A DNA stretch of 64,000 nt, from positions 4,464,001 to 4,528,000 of the forward strand of contig NZ_JBEWSZ010000001.1 in NCBI RefSeq assembly GCF_040537815.1, in the 5' to 3' direction. How positions within the stretch are numbered: the stretch's first letter is position 1; each line of letters opens with the position of its first letter. The stretch comes from Mesorhizobium shangrilense. Its GTDB lineage: Bacteria > Pseudomonadota > Alphaproteobacteria > Rhizobiales > Rhizobiaceae. A model generated the notes under the pieces. The model was given only the letters and a program-made list of their open reading frames with translations, was not told the DNA's origin and ran no database searches. This document shows positions 9,282-17,759 of the stretch, one piece after another. A program made the translations under genes and the position numbers.

Positions 9282-10796
9282 TCACTCGATGTCGAACGAA
9301 ACACCCTGGGCGAGCGGCAGGGCCTTGGAGTAGTTCACCGTGTTGGTGGCGCGGCGCATATAGGCCTTCCAGGCGTCCGAACCCGATTCACGACCGCCGC
9401 CCGTTTCCTTCTCGCCACCGAACGCACCGCCGATCTCGGCGCCGGACGTGCCGATATTGACATTGGCGATGCCGCAGTCCGATCCATCGACACCAAGGAA
9501 CCGCTCGGATTCCTGCAGGTCGCGCGTGAAGATCGAGGAGGAAAGACCAGCCCCCACCGCATTGTGCTCGTCGAGCACCGCGTCGAAGTCGGAATACTTC
9601 ATCACATAGAGGATCGGCGCAAAGGTCTCTTCCGTCACCGGCGATACCTGTTTGGGCATCTCGACCAGGGCCGGATGCACATAATAGGCATCGGGATGGC
9701 CGTTCTCGACCCGCGTGCCGCCGGTCACCTTGCCGCCATGGGCGGTGGCTTCGGCGAGCGCCTTCTGCATGGCGTCAAACGCCGCCTTGTCGATCAGCGG
9801 GCCGACCAGCGACGTGGTCTCCAGCGGATTGCCGACCGAGACGCTCTGATAGGCCTTCTTCAGGCGCGGCACGAGCTGGTCATAGACGCTGTCATGGACG
9901 AACAGGCGCCGCAGCGTGGTGCAGCGCTGTCCCGCGGTGCCCATGGCGCCGAAGGCGATGGCGCGCAATGCCATGTCGAGATCGGCGGAGGGCGCCACGA
10001 TGCCGGCATTGTTGCCGCCAAGCTCCAGCACCGCACGGGCAAAGCGCTTGGCCAGGCGCGGGCCGACATCCCTGCCCATGCGCGTCGAGCCGGTGGCCGA
10101 CACCAGCGGCACTTTTGGATGATCGACCAGGATCTCGCCGACGGCACGGTCGCCGATCAGCACTGAAAGCAGGCCTTCTGGCGCGTCAGTGCCAAAACGC
10201 TTGACCGCGCGCGCAAAGATGGCCTCGCAGGCGAGTGCGGTGAGCGGCGTCTTCTCCGACGGCTTCCACACCACGGCATCGCCACAGACCAGGGCGAGTG
10301 CCGTATTCCACGACCACACAGCGACAGGGAAATTGAAGGCGGAGATGACGCCGACGACACCGAGCGGATGCCAGGTTTCCATCATGCGATGGCCCGGACG
10401 TTCGGTGGCGATGGTGAGGCCGTAGAGCTGGCGCGACAGACCAACCGCGAAATCGCAGATGTCGATCATTTCCTGCACTTCGCCCAGACCTTCGGACGGT
10501 ATCTTGCCGACCTCGATCGACACCAGGCGGCCGAGCTCGGCCTTGTGGGCGCGCAGTTCTTCGCCCAGCAGCCGCACCAGTTCGCCGCGCTTGGGACCAG
10601 GCACCAGCCGCCATGTCTGGAACGCCTTGTGGGCGCCATCGATCGCCTTGGCCGCATCGGCCGGCGAGATCGTCTTCAGCGCCGCGATCTTTTCGCCCGT
10701 CACCGGGCTCCGCACGATCAGGTCGCCGCCCTTGAGCACATCACTGGCAACACCAAGCTTGCCCAGAAGCTCTGCCGTTTCCTTCGCTATCGTCAT
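9282..10796 (-). CDS. amaB: Aldehyde dehydrogenase of the ALDH7 type (aminoadipate semialdehyde / piperideine-6-carboxylate dehydrogenase)
   Basis: The start at 10796 is chosen because AAGGAAG sits 7 bases upstream; this gives 504 residues. Catalytic Cys292 lies in GQRCTTLRRLF and the general base Glu258 in LELGGNNAG, with the cofactor region ISAFNFPVAVWSWN near residue 151. The overall pattern is that of antiquitin-like (ALDH7) enzymes, which oxidise alpha-aminoadipate semialdehyde, in equilibrium with piperideine-6-carboxylate, to 2-aminoadipate using NAD(P). It is the last gene of an operon with HglS and a D-2-hydroxyglutarate dehydrogenase-type flavoprotein, which fits lysine breakdown through 2-aminoadipate. 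The transaminase between aminoadipate and 2-oxoadipate is not in the window. Confidence 0.88.
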   Translation of the reverse strand: MTIAKETAELLGKLGVASDVLKGGDLIVRSPVTGEKIAALKTISPADAAKAIDGAHKAFQTWRLVPGPKRGELVRLLGEELRAHKAELGRLVSIEVGKIPSEGLGEVQEMIDICDFAVGLSRQLYGLTIATERPGHRMMETWHPLGVVGVISAFNFPVAVWSWNTALALVCGDAVVWKPSEKTPLTALACEAIFARAVKRFGTDAPEGLLSVLIGDRAVGEILVDHPKVPLVSATGSTRMGRDVGPRLAKRFARAVLELGGNNAGIVAPSADLDMALRAIAFGAMGTAGQRCTTLRRLFVHDSVYDQLVPRLKKAYQSVSVGNPLETTSLVGPLIDKAAFDAMQKALAEATAHGGKVTGGTRVENGHPDAYYVHPALVEMPKQVSPVTEETFAPILYVMKYSDFDAVLDEHNAVGAGLSSSIFTRDLQESERFLGVDGSDCGIANVNIGTSGAEIGGAFGGEKETGGGRESGSDAWKAYMRRATNTVNYSKALPLAQGVSFDIE

Positions 10797-10827
10797 GTTT
10801 TTTCTTCCTTTTTTCCTGAAATCTGTT

Positions 10828-12249
10828 CTAACCAAATCGCGCCGCGCCGATAGGCCCCGGCGATGTCTGCTGCTTGAACGCCGACGCCATCGCCTTTAGC
10901 TTGTCGCTGGCGTAACGGTCGTAGAAGGGCTGGTTGGTCCGGCCGATAGCATGCTCGGCGCTGAAGCTGCCACCAAACGTCTCGACGGCGACACGAATGA
11001 CGCGGTCGCGCAGTTCCGAAACGGTTGCAGCACTTGGTGGCTCCGCGTCGCGCGAACCAACAAGAAGATTGAAGTGAAGGCCACCGTCGCCGACATGGCC
11101 GAAATCGCAGACCCGCACGGCGGGCATGCTCGCTGCAAGCTCAGTGCGCATATGCTCGCGAAAGCGCATGACGTCGCCGCGCCGGAAGGAGAGGTCGAAG
11201 GCGACGAGATGGCCGGCCGCCTTGACGCCCTCGGAAAGGGCGTGCCGCAGTGCCCACATCTCGTGCGGGCGACCGACAAAGGCGTCAGCCAGCGGCTCAT
11301 CCGGCCGCGACCAGATCTCGCCCAGCACCGCTTCGAGCACGGCGTCGAGCGACTGCTCGCCCTCGCGCGGAGCCCAGGAGCGGGAGATTTCCACCAGGAT
11401 CACATGGTCCGGTATGGCGCCGCCCGGGAACGGATTGCGCAGCGAAGGCACATGTTCCAGCGCGCAACTGATGGCGGCCTTGGACATGTCCTCGAAGGCC
11501 GAGAGGTAAGCGCCAAGCTGCGCCTCCATGTCAGCGAGAATGCCCATGACATGACCATCGCTTTTCGGCACCAGGAAAGCGGTGGCGGTCTGCCGTGGCA
11601 GGCGCTCCAGGTTGAAGACGCATTCGGTGATGACGCCGAAGGCGCCGGACGTGCCGATGAAACACTGCTTCCAGTCGACGCCGGTGTTGTTCTTGCGCAG
11701 GCCATCGCCGAGATCGAGCACCGTGCCCTGCTCGTCCGCGAGCACGACTTTGAGGCCGAGCGTATTGCGGCGCACGTCGCCGAAGCGCAGGAAACGGGCG
11801 CCGCCGGTGTTGGTGGCGACCATGCCGCCGGCACAGGGATCTGCGCCGAGATCGATGGGGAAGAACAGCGAGTGCGGTTCAAGCCGGCCGTTGATCTCCG
11901 ACAGCCTGAGCCCGGCGCCGACACGCACCGAACGATTGTCGAGATCAAGATCGAACACGCTTCGCAGGCGGTCGAGGCTGAGGACGCCCTGCAGGCCGCT
12001 CATATCCGGTGTCGAGCCGGCGACGAGGCCGGTATTGCCGGTTTGCGGGACGAGCGCGATTCCGTGGCGGCAGCAATACGCCAGCAGCGCGGACACGTCC
12101 TCCGTCGTCGCCGGCCGCGCCACGAAGGCGGCCAGCCCGCGATCGTGGCGGGCGCCGGTCTGGTAGGCAGCCAAGTCCTCGGGCTGCCTGAGCAAGCCGC
12201 CCGCACCGAGCAGGCCGCGTAGTTCGGCGATGTGCGTTTCAAGAACCAT
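10828..12249 (-). CDS. FAD-linked oxidase, D-2-hydroxyglutarate dehydrogenase type
   Basis: This 473-residue protein has the FAD-binding PCMH fold of GlcD/D-2HGDH/D-lactate dehydrogenases. The N-terminal half carries the FAD loop PQTGNTGLVAGSTPDMSG and the GADPCAGGMVATNTGG segment. The C-terminal half carries FGHVGDGGLHFN and GGSFSAEHAIG, the metal/substrate region of this family. ATG 12249 is used; a GTG at 12291 would overlap hglS by 40 bases. Only 2 bases separate it from the hglS stop. In the lysine pathway HglS releases D-2-hydroxyglutarate and this enzyme would oxidise it to 2-oxoglutarate. Substrate is inferred from context; D-lactate or glycolate cannot be excluded from sequence alone. 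Confidence 0.87.
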   Translation of the reverse strand: MVLETHIAELRGLLGAGGLLRQPEDLAAYQTGARHDRGLAAFVARPATTEDVSALLAYCCRHGIALVPQTGNTGLVAGSTPDMSGLQGVLSLDRLRSVFDLDLDNRSVRVGAGLRLSEINGRLEPHSLFFPIDLGADPCAGGMVATNTGGARFLRFGDVRRNTLGLKVVLADEQGTVLDLGDGLRKNNTGVDWKQCFIGTSGAFGVITECVFNLERLPRQTATAFLVPKSDGHVMGILADMEAQLGAYLSAFEDMSKAAISCALEHVPSLRNPFPGGAIPDHVILVEISRSWAPREGEQSLDAVLEAVLGEIWSRPDEPLADAFVGRPHEMWALRHALSEGVKAAGHLVAFDLSFRRGDVMRFREHMRTELAASMPAVRVCDFGHVGDGGLHFNLLVGSRDAEPPSAATVSELRDRVIRVAVETFGGSFSAEHAIGRTNQPFYDRYASDKLKAMASAFKQQTSPGPIGAARFG

Positions 12250-12251
12250 GG

Positions 12252-13649
12252 TCAGTTTGGGCTGCCGGCTGTCTCCAGCCGCGCCAGGCACTGCGCGATC
12301 GATGCCTTCTCGATGCCGGCATAATGGTCGAACTCGTTGAGCACCTTGGCGCCAAGCGCCTGCTCGAAGCGCCTCTGGTTGGGGCTGGCGACGAAATCCT
12401 GCCCGGCGCCATCGCCAAGATTGGACTGGAAGATACCGGCAGCGCTGACCGGGAGGAAATCCTCGTAGACGATAGGGTCGAAGCGGATGATTCCTGCCGC
12501 CACCATCACCTCCAGATCACCGCCATCCGCGGGAATGCGGCCATCGGCACCGGCATGGCGATATGTGAAATAGCCGAGACCGCGCCGCCGGATCTCGTCC
12601 CAATCATCCGGAAAGGCCCGGAACGCAACTTGCAGCGCCGCGCGATACTCGTCCGCATTCGAGCCATCCGGCGCAGGGCGCACATGGGTCCGCGCTTCGT
12701 TCAGCAAGCGGTCGTAGAGCGCACGACCCTTCGGTGTCAGGGCGATGCCGCGCTGCTCGATCTCGCCGAAACGAGCGGTATGCGAACCCGCCTGGAACGA
12801 GCCGTCGGCATCCGGGAAGGAGACGCTTTCCTCGAGCGCCTTGAAGGAGGTCTGGCGCAGCAGGATCGGGCAATTGCGCGCCGGCGGGCCTTCGATCACC
12901 GCCTTGGGCGCGATGCCGTGATCGGGCATCAGCCCCTGCACGGCATCGATGTCGAGCGTGCGCGGCGTCAAATGATTGATATGCGGTCCCTTGAAGGAAA
13001 CGACATCGGCGACGAGCCGGTGCGCATCATGGAACCGGCCGTAGAGCTCACGATCGACGCTCGCTTGCTGGTGCCAGCGGAAGGTGTTCAGCACTTCCGT
13101 GATGAAGCGTGTGGCATCCCCTGCATCCAGGCCGCCATCGGCTTCCGCCTTTTCCACCAGCGATACGGCGGCATCGGAGAAGATACCCCGCTTCGCCAGT
13201 ACCTTCCGAGCCTCCTCGCGCAGCCCTTCGTCCTCGATCAGGTCGAGCCGCAGCAGCGAGGTGAAGACACGGAAAGGGTTTTGCCGCAATGCCGCATCAC
13301 CGACCGGACGGAAGGCGGTCGAATGGACGGGCACGCCGGCCTCGCTCAGATCATAGTAGCCGACGGGAAACATGCCCATCACGGCAAAAACCCTGCGCAT
13401 CATGGCAAGCTCGGCATCCGTACCAAGGCGAATGGCGCCATGGCGCTCCTCCGAGACGCGGTCTAGCGTGCCGGTCGCCGCCAAACTGGCGCGCAGGGCC
13501 GGCTTTTGCGCGAGCGTGCGGGCATTGACCTCGGCCACCAGCGACAGCAGGGAGCCATAGGCCGGCACCTCGGCGCGGTACATGGCCGACATGGCAGCCG
13601 AAAAGGCGGCGCGGATGTCGTCCGACGACATGAACTGGTTGCTGGTCAT
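12252..13649 (-). CDS. hglS: 2-oxoadipate dioxygenase/decarboxylase, DUF1338/HglS (YdcJ) family
   Basis: This 465-residue protein converts 2-oxoadipate and O2 to D-2-hydroxyglutarate and CO2, as shown for Pseudomonas putida HglS, a non-haem iron(II) enzyme with a VOC-like fold. With ATG 13649 as start (AGAAG 7 bases upstream), the RHGAIRLGT motif gives His70 and Arg74 and the HINHLTPRT motif gives His226. From memory these match the metal ligands and substrate arginine reported for the P. putida enzyme. A third acidic ligand would lie in the RFGEIEQRG segment near residue 296. A start 8 codons further upstream has no good ribosome site. It is first in the operon and divergent from a LysR regulator. 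Confidence 0.92.
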   Translation of the reverse strand: MTSNQFMSSDDIRAAFSAAMSAMYRAEVPAYGSLLSLVAEVNARTLAQKPALRASLAATGTLDRVSEERHGAIRLGTDAELAMMRRVFAVMGMFPVGYYDLSEAGVPVHSTAFRPVGDAALRQNPFRVFTSLLRLDLIEDEGLREEARKVLAKRGIFSDAAVSLVEKAEADGGLDAGDATRFITEVLNTFRWHQQASVDRELYGRFHDAHRLVADVVSFKGPHINHLTPRTLDIDAVQGLMPDHGIAPKAVIEGPPARNCPILLRQTSFKALEESVSFPDADGSFQAGSHTARFGEIEQRGIALTPKGRALYDRLLNEARTHVRPAPDGSNADEYRAALQVAFRAFPDDWDEIRRRGLGYFTYRHAGADGRIPADGGDLEVMVAAGIIRFDPIVYEDFLPVSAAGIFQSNLGDGAGQDFVASPNQRRFEQALGAKVLNEFDHYAGIEKASIAQCLARLETAGSPN

Positions 13650-13747
13650 GGGCGCACTTCTCGCTATGATCATTCCGTGACGCGATCATATCGTTTTCCT
13701 TAATCGTCAAGTTGCGATAGATTCGACTGGGTTGATGCGAGAATGGA
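13650..13747. promoter_or_regulatory. Divergent control region between hglS and the LysR gene
   Basis: These 98 bases separate the lysine-catabolic operon from its likely regulator. On the minus strand a TTGACG lies near 13710, and an ATCG/CGAT inverted repeat with a LysR-like T-N11-A look spans about 13697-13726. No clean -10 at standard spacing was found, so promoter placement is tentative. Confidence 0.35.
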
Positions 13748-14662
13748 ATGATCTCCAACAGGCGACTGATCCCCGACATCGAAAAGCTGCAGGCCTTCGA
13801 ATGCGCGGCACGGCACGGCAGTTTCACGCAGGCGGCAGCGGAACTCAGCCTGACGCAGAGCGCCGTCAGTCGCCAGATCAAGGAGCTGGAAGCGCAGCTG
13901 GGAGTGCTTCTGTTCGAGCGCGTGCGCCAGCGCGTGGTTCTGTCGAGCGTTGGGCATAGATTCCTGCCGGAGGTGCGCAGGCTGCTTGCCGACACGGAAG
14001 AAACCATGCTGCGCGCCATGACCGGATCGCAAGCGACCTCCCTCAGCCTAGCGACCTTGCCGACATTCGGCAGCCGCTGGCTGGTGCCGCGCCTGCCGGA
14101 CTTCCTGGCCGGCAATCCCGGCGTGGTCGTCAATGTTGCATCACGTTCGGCGCCGTTCGACCTGGAGGAGCAAGCCTTCGACGCCGCCATCCACTATGGC
14201 AAGCCGGTCTGGGCGAATGCGCGCTGCCGCTACATCTGCCGCGAGGTGATCCTACCGGTGGCAAGTCCCGGCTTCCTCGCCGGCCAGTCCGTCGACAGCC
14301 CGACCGATCTCGCAGCCGGGCCATTGCTGCATCTGGCGACGCGGCCGAAGGCCTGGGTCAACTGGTTCCAGTCGACCGGCATGGATGGCGACGGGGCCTA
14401 TCACGGTCACCGTTTCGACCAGTTCACCATGGTCATCGAGGCCGCCGCGGCAGGGCTAGGCTTCGCGCTGCTGCCACGCTATCTCATCGAAAAGGAGCTT
14501 GATGAAGGCCAGTTGCAGGTGGTGTTCGACCTGCCGATGACGACCGAGAACAGCTATTATTTCGTGATGCCGGAAGGCAAGCTCGAACATCCCCTGGCAA
14601 ACCGGTTCTATGACTGGATCGCCGGCAAGGTTTCACAGACCGAGGCTCCTCCAACTCTGTAG
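13748..14662 (+). CDS. LysR-family transcriptional regulator (GcvA-like)
   Basis: This 304-residue regulator has an N-terminal winged helix (LQAFECAARHGSFTQAAAEL, then LTQSAVSRQIKELEAQLGVLLFER) followed by the periplasmic-binding-like effector domain from about residue 95. Its SRWLVPRLPDFLAGNPG and AAAGLGFALLPRYLI segments resemble the GcvA/AmpR branch. It is transcribed away from hglS, the usual arrangement for a LysR activator of the neighbouring operon, and lysine or a pathway intermediate such as 2-oxoadipate is the likely co-inducer. The start ATG 13748 has only a weak ribosome site. Confidence 0.93.
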   Translation: MISNRRLIPDIEKLQAFECAARHGSFTQAAAELSLTQSAVSRQIKELEAQLGVLLFERVRQRVVLSSVGHRFLPEVRRLLADTEETMLRAMTGSQATSLSLATLPTFGSRWLVPRLPDFLAGNPGVVVNVASRSAPFDLEEQAFDAAIHYGKPVWANARCRYICREVILPVASPGFLAGQSVDSPTDLAAGPLLHLATRPKAWVNWFQSTGMDGDGAYHGHRFDQFTMVIEAAAAGLGFALLPRYLIEKELDEGQLQVVFDLPMTTENSYYFVMPEGKLEHPLANRFYDWIAGKVSQTEAPPTL

Positions 14663-14684
14663 CCGGCAAATTACCGACCGCACT

Positions 14685-14708
14685 GCCCGCGCAGTCTAGT
14701 GCGCGGGC
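14685..14708. terminator. Perfect 9-bp stem-loop between convergent genes
   Basis: GCCCGCGCA at 14685-14693 pairs perfectly with 14700-14708 around a 6-base loop. It lies between the ends of the LysR gene and the convergent ABC binding-protein gene, so it could end transcription from both sides. There is no T run on either strand. Confidence 0.45.
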
Positions 14709-14729
14709 GGCGGTATCAGCCAACAAGTC

Positions 14730-15767
14730 TTACTTCGCGAGCTTGTCCCAGCCTTCGGCGATGTTCTTGATCGCGCCGGAGAAGCTGGCGAGGTTGGTCG
14801 GGAAGCGAACCCTCTCATAGGCGCTTGCCGGCAGCATCTTGGCCTTCACCGCGTCGGACAATGCGATATCGCGGGTCGGGTGCGCATAGCCCTCGGCCAG
14901 CAGGTGCTGGCCTTCGTCCGAGAACAGGAAGTCAATGGCGACCTTGGCGGCATTGGGGTGCGGAGCGGCCGTGCTGATGTACTGGGCAAACAGCATGCCG
15001 ACGGTGCCGTCGGTTGGTATGATCACCTGGAGCGGCAGGCCGGTGGCGTCGCGCTTGGCAAAGCCGTCGAAGTCGTAGACCATCGAGATCGGGCATTCGC
15101 CCTTCTGCACGGAGGCCACGTTCAGCACTACGCCGTTGCGCAGATTGCCGCTGTCGCGCAGCTGCTTGAACCAGTCGAGGCCCGGCTGCACATTGTCCTC
15201 GCCGCCGCCATTCGCGTAGGCCGCGGCCAGCACCGAAGCAGTCGCATAGCTGGAGATGCGCGGGTCGCGGCTACAGACCATGTCCTTGTAGTCGGGCTTC
15301 AGCAGGTCGTTCCACGTCTGCGGCGCGACCTTGACCTTGTCGGTGTTGACCAGGAAGGCGATGGCGCCCCAGTAGGACGAGGCCCAGCGGCCATCGGCAT
15401 CCTTGTATTGCGGCTTGATGCTGTCCCACGACGCATTCTTGTAGCTGGCGGCGAGGCCGTTCTCCAGCAAACGTTCGGTGAAATCATAGCCGATATCAGC
15501 GATGTCCATCACCGGCGCGTCCTTTTCCGCCAGGAGATGGGTGATCTGTTCGGCCGAGGTCATGTCGGTGTCGACATGCTTGAGACCGAACTTGCTCTCG
15601 ATCTCGCCGAAGATCGCGCCGAGATTGACCCAGTCATCCGACATGCCGTAGCTGACATACTGCCCCTCGGCCTTGGCTGCCGTGAGCGTGTCTTCGGCCA
15701 TTGCCGGCAACGCCTGAAACGCAAAGGCGCTGGCGCCAAGAAGCACGGCTAACAGTCTCTTGTTCAT
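14730..15767 (-). CDS. ABC transporter substrate-binding protein (family 1/AfuA-PotD-like)
   Basis: ATG 15767 with GGAGAG upstream gives 345 residues; the frame open further upstream is antisense noise. A Sec signal peptide (KRLLAVLLGASAFAFQALPAMA) is followed by a mature protein of the type II periplasmic binding fold seen in iron(III), polyamine and hexose-phosphate (AfuA) importers. Landmarks are YGMSDDWVNLGAIFGE near the mature N-terminus and YWGAIAFLVNTDKV near residue 130. Two permease genes follow it on the right, all reading leftward, with this gene last. No ATPase gene is present in the operon. The ligand is not clear; polyol or sugar phosphates are possible given the neighbouring phosphatase. 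Confidence 0.88.
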   Translation of the reverse strand: MNKRLLAVLLGASAFAFQALPAMAEDTLTAAKAEGQYVSYGMSDDWVNLGAIFGEIESKFGLKHVDTDMTSAEQITHLLAEKDAPVMDIADIGYDFTERLLENGLAASYKNASWDSIKPQYKDADGRWASSYWGAIAFLVNTDKVKVAPQTWNDLLKPDYKDMVCSRDPRISSYATASVLAAAYANGGGEDNVQPGLDWFKQLRDSGNLRNGVVLNVASVQKGECPISMVYDFDGFAKRDATGLPLQVIIPTDGTVGMLFAQYISTAAPHPNAAKVAIDFLFSDEGQHLLAEGYAHPTRDIALSDAVKAKMLPASAYERVRFPTNLASFSGAIKNIAEGWDKLAK

Positions 15768-15850
15768 TTTCGTCTCTCCAAATGCGGGTCGATCTCGGTC
15801 TGCCTTCGCGCCCGCTCGCGACGGCATGTCTGGGATGCTGGGTTTCCGCG

Positions 15851-16672
15851 CTAACGGCCTCGGACTGGGCTGTCGGCTTGTCGCCGCTTGGCCGGCCGCC
15901 CGGCCGTCCACAGGATGGCGAGCGAAATGATCCAGGCGATCACGAAGCTCATCAGCGCCAGCGCGCTGGCCTGCCGCGCATCGGAACGCGTGAATTCGAC
16001 GAGATAGATCGGGAATGTCTTCAGCCGAGTGCCGATCAGCAGGTTGGCCAGGACGAACTCCGAAAAGACCGCCGAGAGCACCAGCAGGCTGCCATTGACG
16101 ATGCCGGAGGCGATGTTGGGCACGATGACCCAGGCCAGGACCTGCAGGGGATTCGCGCCAAGGCTTTGCGCCGCCTCGACAAGCAGGCGCGTGTCCACGC
16201 TTTCCAGCGTGTTCATGACGGCGCGGTACATGAAGGGTAGCGTGACAATCACATAGGCCGCGATCAGGATGTTGGGCGTGTTGATGAGCGGCAGCGGCAG
16301 TTTCGAGTAGAGCCGGATCAGGCCGAGCGCCAGCACGACTCCCGGTAGGGAAAACGGCACGATCGACAGGAATTCGAGCCATGGTTTCGCATGCGGAAGT
16401 CTTGTGTGAGCGACATAGGCCGCCGGCACCACGATGATCAGCGAAACCAGCATCGATGTCATGGCGACCCAGAATGAATTCAGCAGCGTATCGGTGAAGG
16501 CGGAGCGCGACGCGACCTTGATCCACCAATTCAGTGTCAGGCCCTCCGGCCACAGAGTGCGGTCCCAGCGCGTCGCGACGGAAAACAGCGCGGTGGCGAC
16601 CACCGGGACGGTCATGAAGGCGACGAAGACGCCGATGACCGGCGCTCGCCATGTTAGAGAGCCCGCGTTCAT
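15851..16672 (-). CDS. ABC transporter permease (PotC-like)
   Basis: ATG 16672 gives 273 residues. The ATG overlaps the stop of the upstream permease by 4 bases. There are about six membrane helices, and the EAA loop is LVEAAQSLGANPLQVLAWVIVPNIASG near residue 185, typical of the PotC/AfuB second permease. The much longer open frame to 17590 is antisense or out-of-frame sequence over the neighbouring permease. Together with the next protein it forms the membrane channel of the importer. Confidence 0.9.
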   Translation of the reverse strand: MNAGSLTWRAPVIGVFVAFMTVPVVATALFSVATRWDRTLWPEGLTLNWWIKVASRSAFTDTLLNSFWVAMTSMLVSLIIVVPAAYVAHTRLPHAKPWLEFLSIVPFSLPGVVLALGLIRLYSKLPLPLINTPNILIAAYVIVTLPFMYRAVMNTLESVDTRLLVEAAQSLGANPLQVLAWVIVPNIASGIVNGSLLVLSAVFSEFVLANLLIGTRLKTFPIYLVEFTRSDARQASALALMSFVIAWIISLAILWTAGRPAKRRQADSPVRGR

Positions 16673-17517
16673 GCCGTGCGCCTCATCCGGCGCGCGAAAT
16701 ACTGGTAGGCGAGCAGGCAGGCGGCCATCACCAGCAGCGAGAGAATGGCAAGTGCATCCGCGAGCGCCGGATCGAGCACGACTTCCCCGCGCACCAGAGC
16801 GGCGATCTGCACGGGTATGAGATTGACGTCGGACCCGGTCAGCGTCCAGGCGGTCGCGTAGGCGCCAAAGGCATTGGCAAACACCAGGAAGAAGCTTGCC
16901 GATATCGCCGGCGCCAGGATCGGCAGGGCGACACGCCGCCAATATTGCAATGTCGTGGCGCCGAGTATCTCGGCGGCTTCCCGCCATTCCGGCCGCAGCC
17001 CCAGAAGCGCCGGCATCACCAGCAGGATGGCGAGTGGGGTCTGGAAATAGAGGTATGCGATGCCGAGCCCAGTGATCGAGTAGATGCGGAAATCCGGATA
17101 GAGCTGAATTCCGAGATAGCCGAGCAGAAGCGTGACGAAACCGGTGGATCCCAGCGTGATCACGAAAGCGAAAGCCAGTGGCGCACCGCCGAAATTCGCC
17201 GCGACATTGGCGAGCGCCGTCATGGCATGCCGCATCGCGGGACTGTGGGACGTGACGATGGCGTAGGCGACCACCGAGCCGAAGAGCGTGCCGCCGAATG
17301 CCGTAGCGACGGCCAGTTTCAGGCTGTTGGTAAAAGCCGTCAGCGTCGTCGGCGTCAGGGCGCGTGCGAAATTGTCCAGCGTCGGGCCGCCCTCTCCGGT
17401 CAGGCTGGACCGCAGCAGGGTGAGGACCGGCAGGATTTCGAAAGCCAGGACAAAAGCCAGGAACGGCGCCAGACCGATCCAGGTGAGCCAATGACGATTC
17501 ATGCGGCGTATCATCAT
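16669..17517 (-). CDS. ABC transporter permease (PotB-like)
   Basis: This 282-residue permease has six predicted helices beginning WLTWIGLAPFLAFVLAFEILPVL, and an EAA loop EAAEILGATTLQYWRRVALPILAP near residue 200. It is the first gene of the three-gene operon. Possible starts are ATG 17517, 17514 or 17502; none has a strong ribosome site. It is divergent from the IclR gene, with 242 bases between, in which a palindrome is a candidate operator. No ATPase gene is found with it, so it must borrow one from elsewhere. Confidence 0.9.
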   Translation of the reverse strand: MMIRRMNRHWLTWIGLAPFLAFVLAFEILPVLTLLRSSLTGEGGPTLDNFARALTPTTLTAFTNSLKLAVATAFGGTLFGSVVAYAIVTSHSPAMRHAMTALANVAANFGGAPLAFAFVITLGSTGFVTLLLGYLGIQLYPDFRIYSITGLGIAYLYFQTPLAILLVMPALLGLRPEWREAAEILGATTLQYWRRVALPILAPAISASFFLVFANAFGAYATAWTLTGSDVNLIPVQIAALVRGEVVLDPALADALAILSLLVMAACLLAYQYFARRMRRTA

Positions 17518-17682
17518 GCAACCGCAAGGGCGTTGCCGTTGCTGTCAAAGCGATCATCGAAATGGCTTTGGTCGGCAGCGGAATGCCCAATCCGCGATGT
17601 CGCGACTATCAACAGCATGATCTGTTCCGTGGTTTTTCAGGCCCGGCGCTGCACCGGTCAAAAATGATGGATCGCGCTATTG

Positions 17683-17697
17683 TTTAGTAATACTAAA
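17683..17697. promoter_or_regulatory. Perfect palindrome, candidate IclR operator
   Basis: TTTAGTA-A-TACTAAA is a perfect 15-bp inverted repeat in an AT-rich stretch, 63 bases upstream of the IclR start and between the divergent importer and regulator genes. IclR proteins bind palindromes of about this size, so it may control both directions. Confidence 0.55.
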
Positions 17698-17759
17698 TAG
17701 TGTTTATTATTAATGCATGAGGTGCATGTCTGTTTGATGACGCCCGACAGGATTGTTCG

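Noticed and set aside
14730..16652. A 640-residue reading of the second ABC binding protein
   Set aside because: The first 295 residues are out-of-frame sequence over the permease gene. The signal peptide and ribosome site at 15767 mark the real start.
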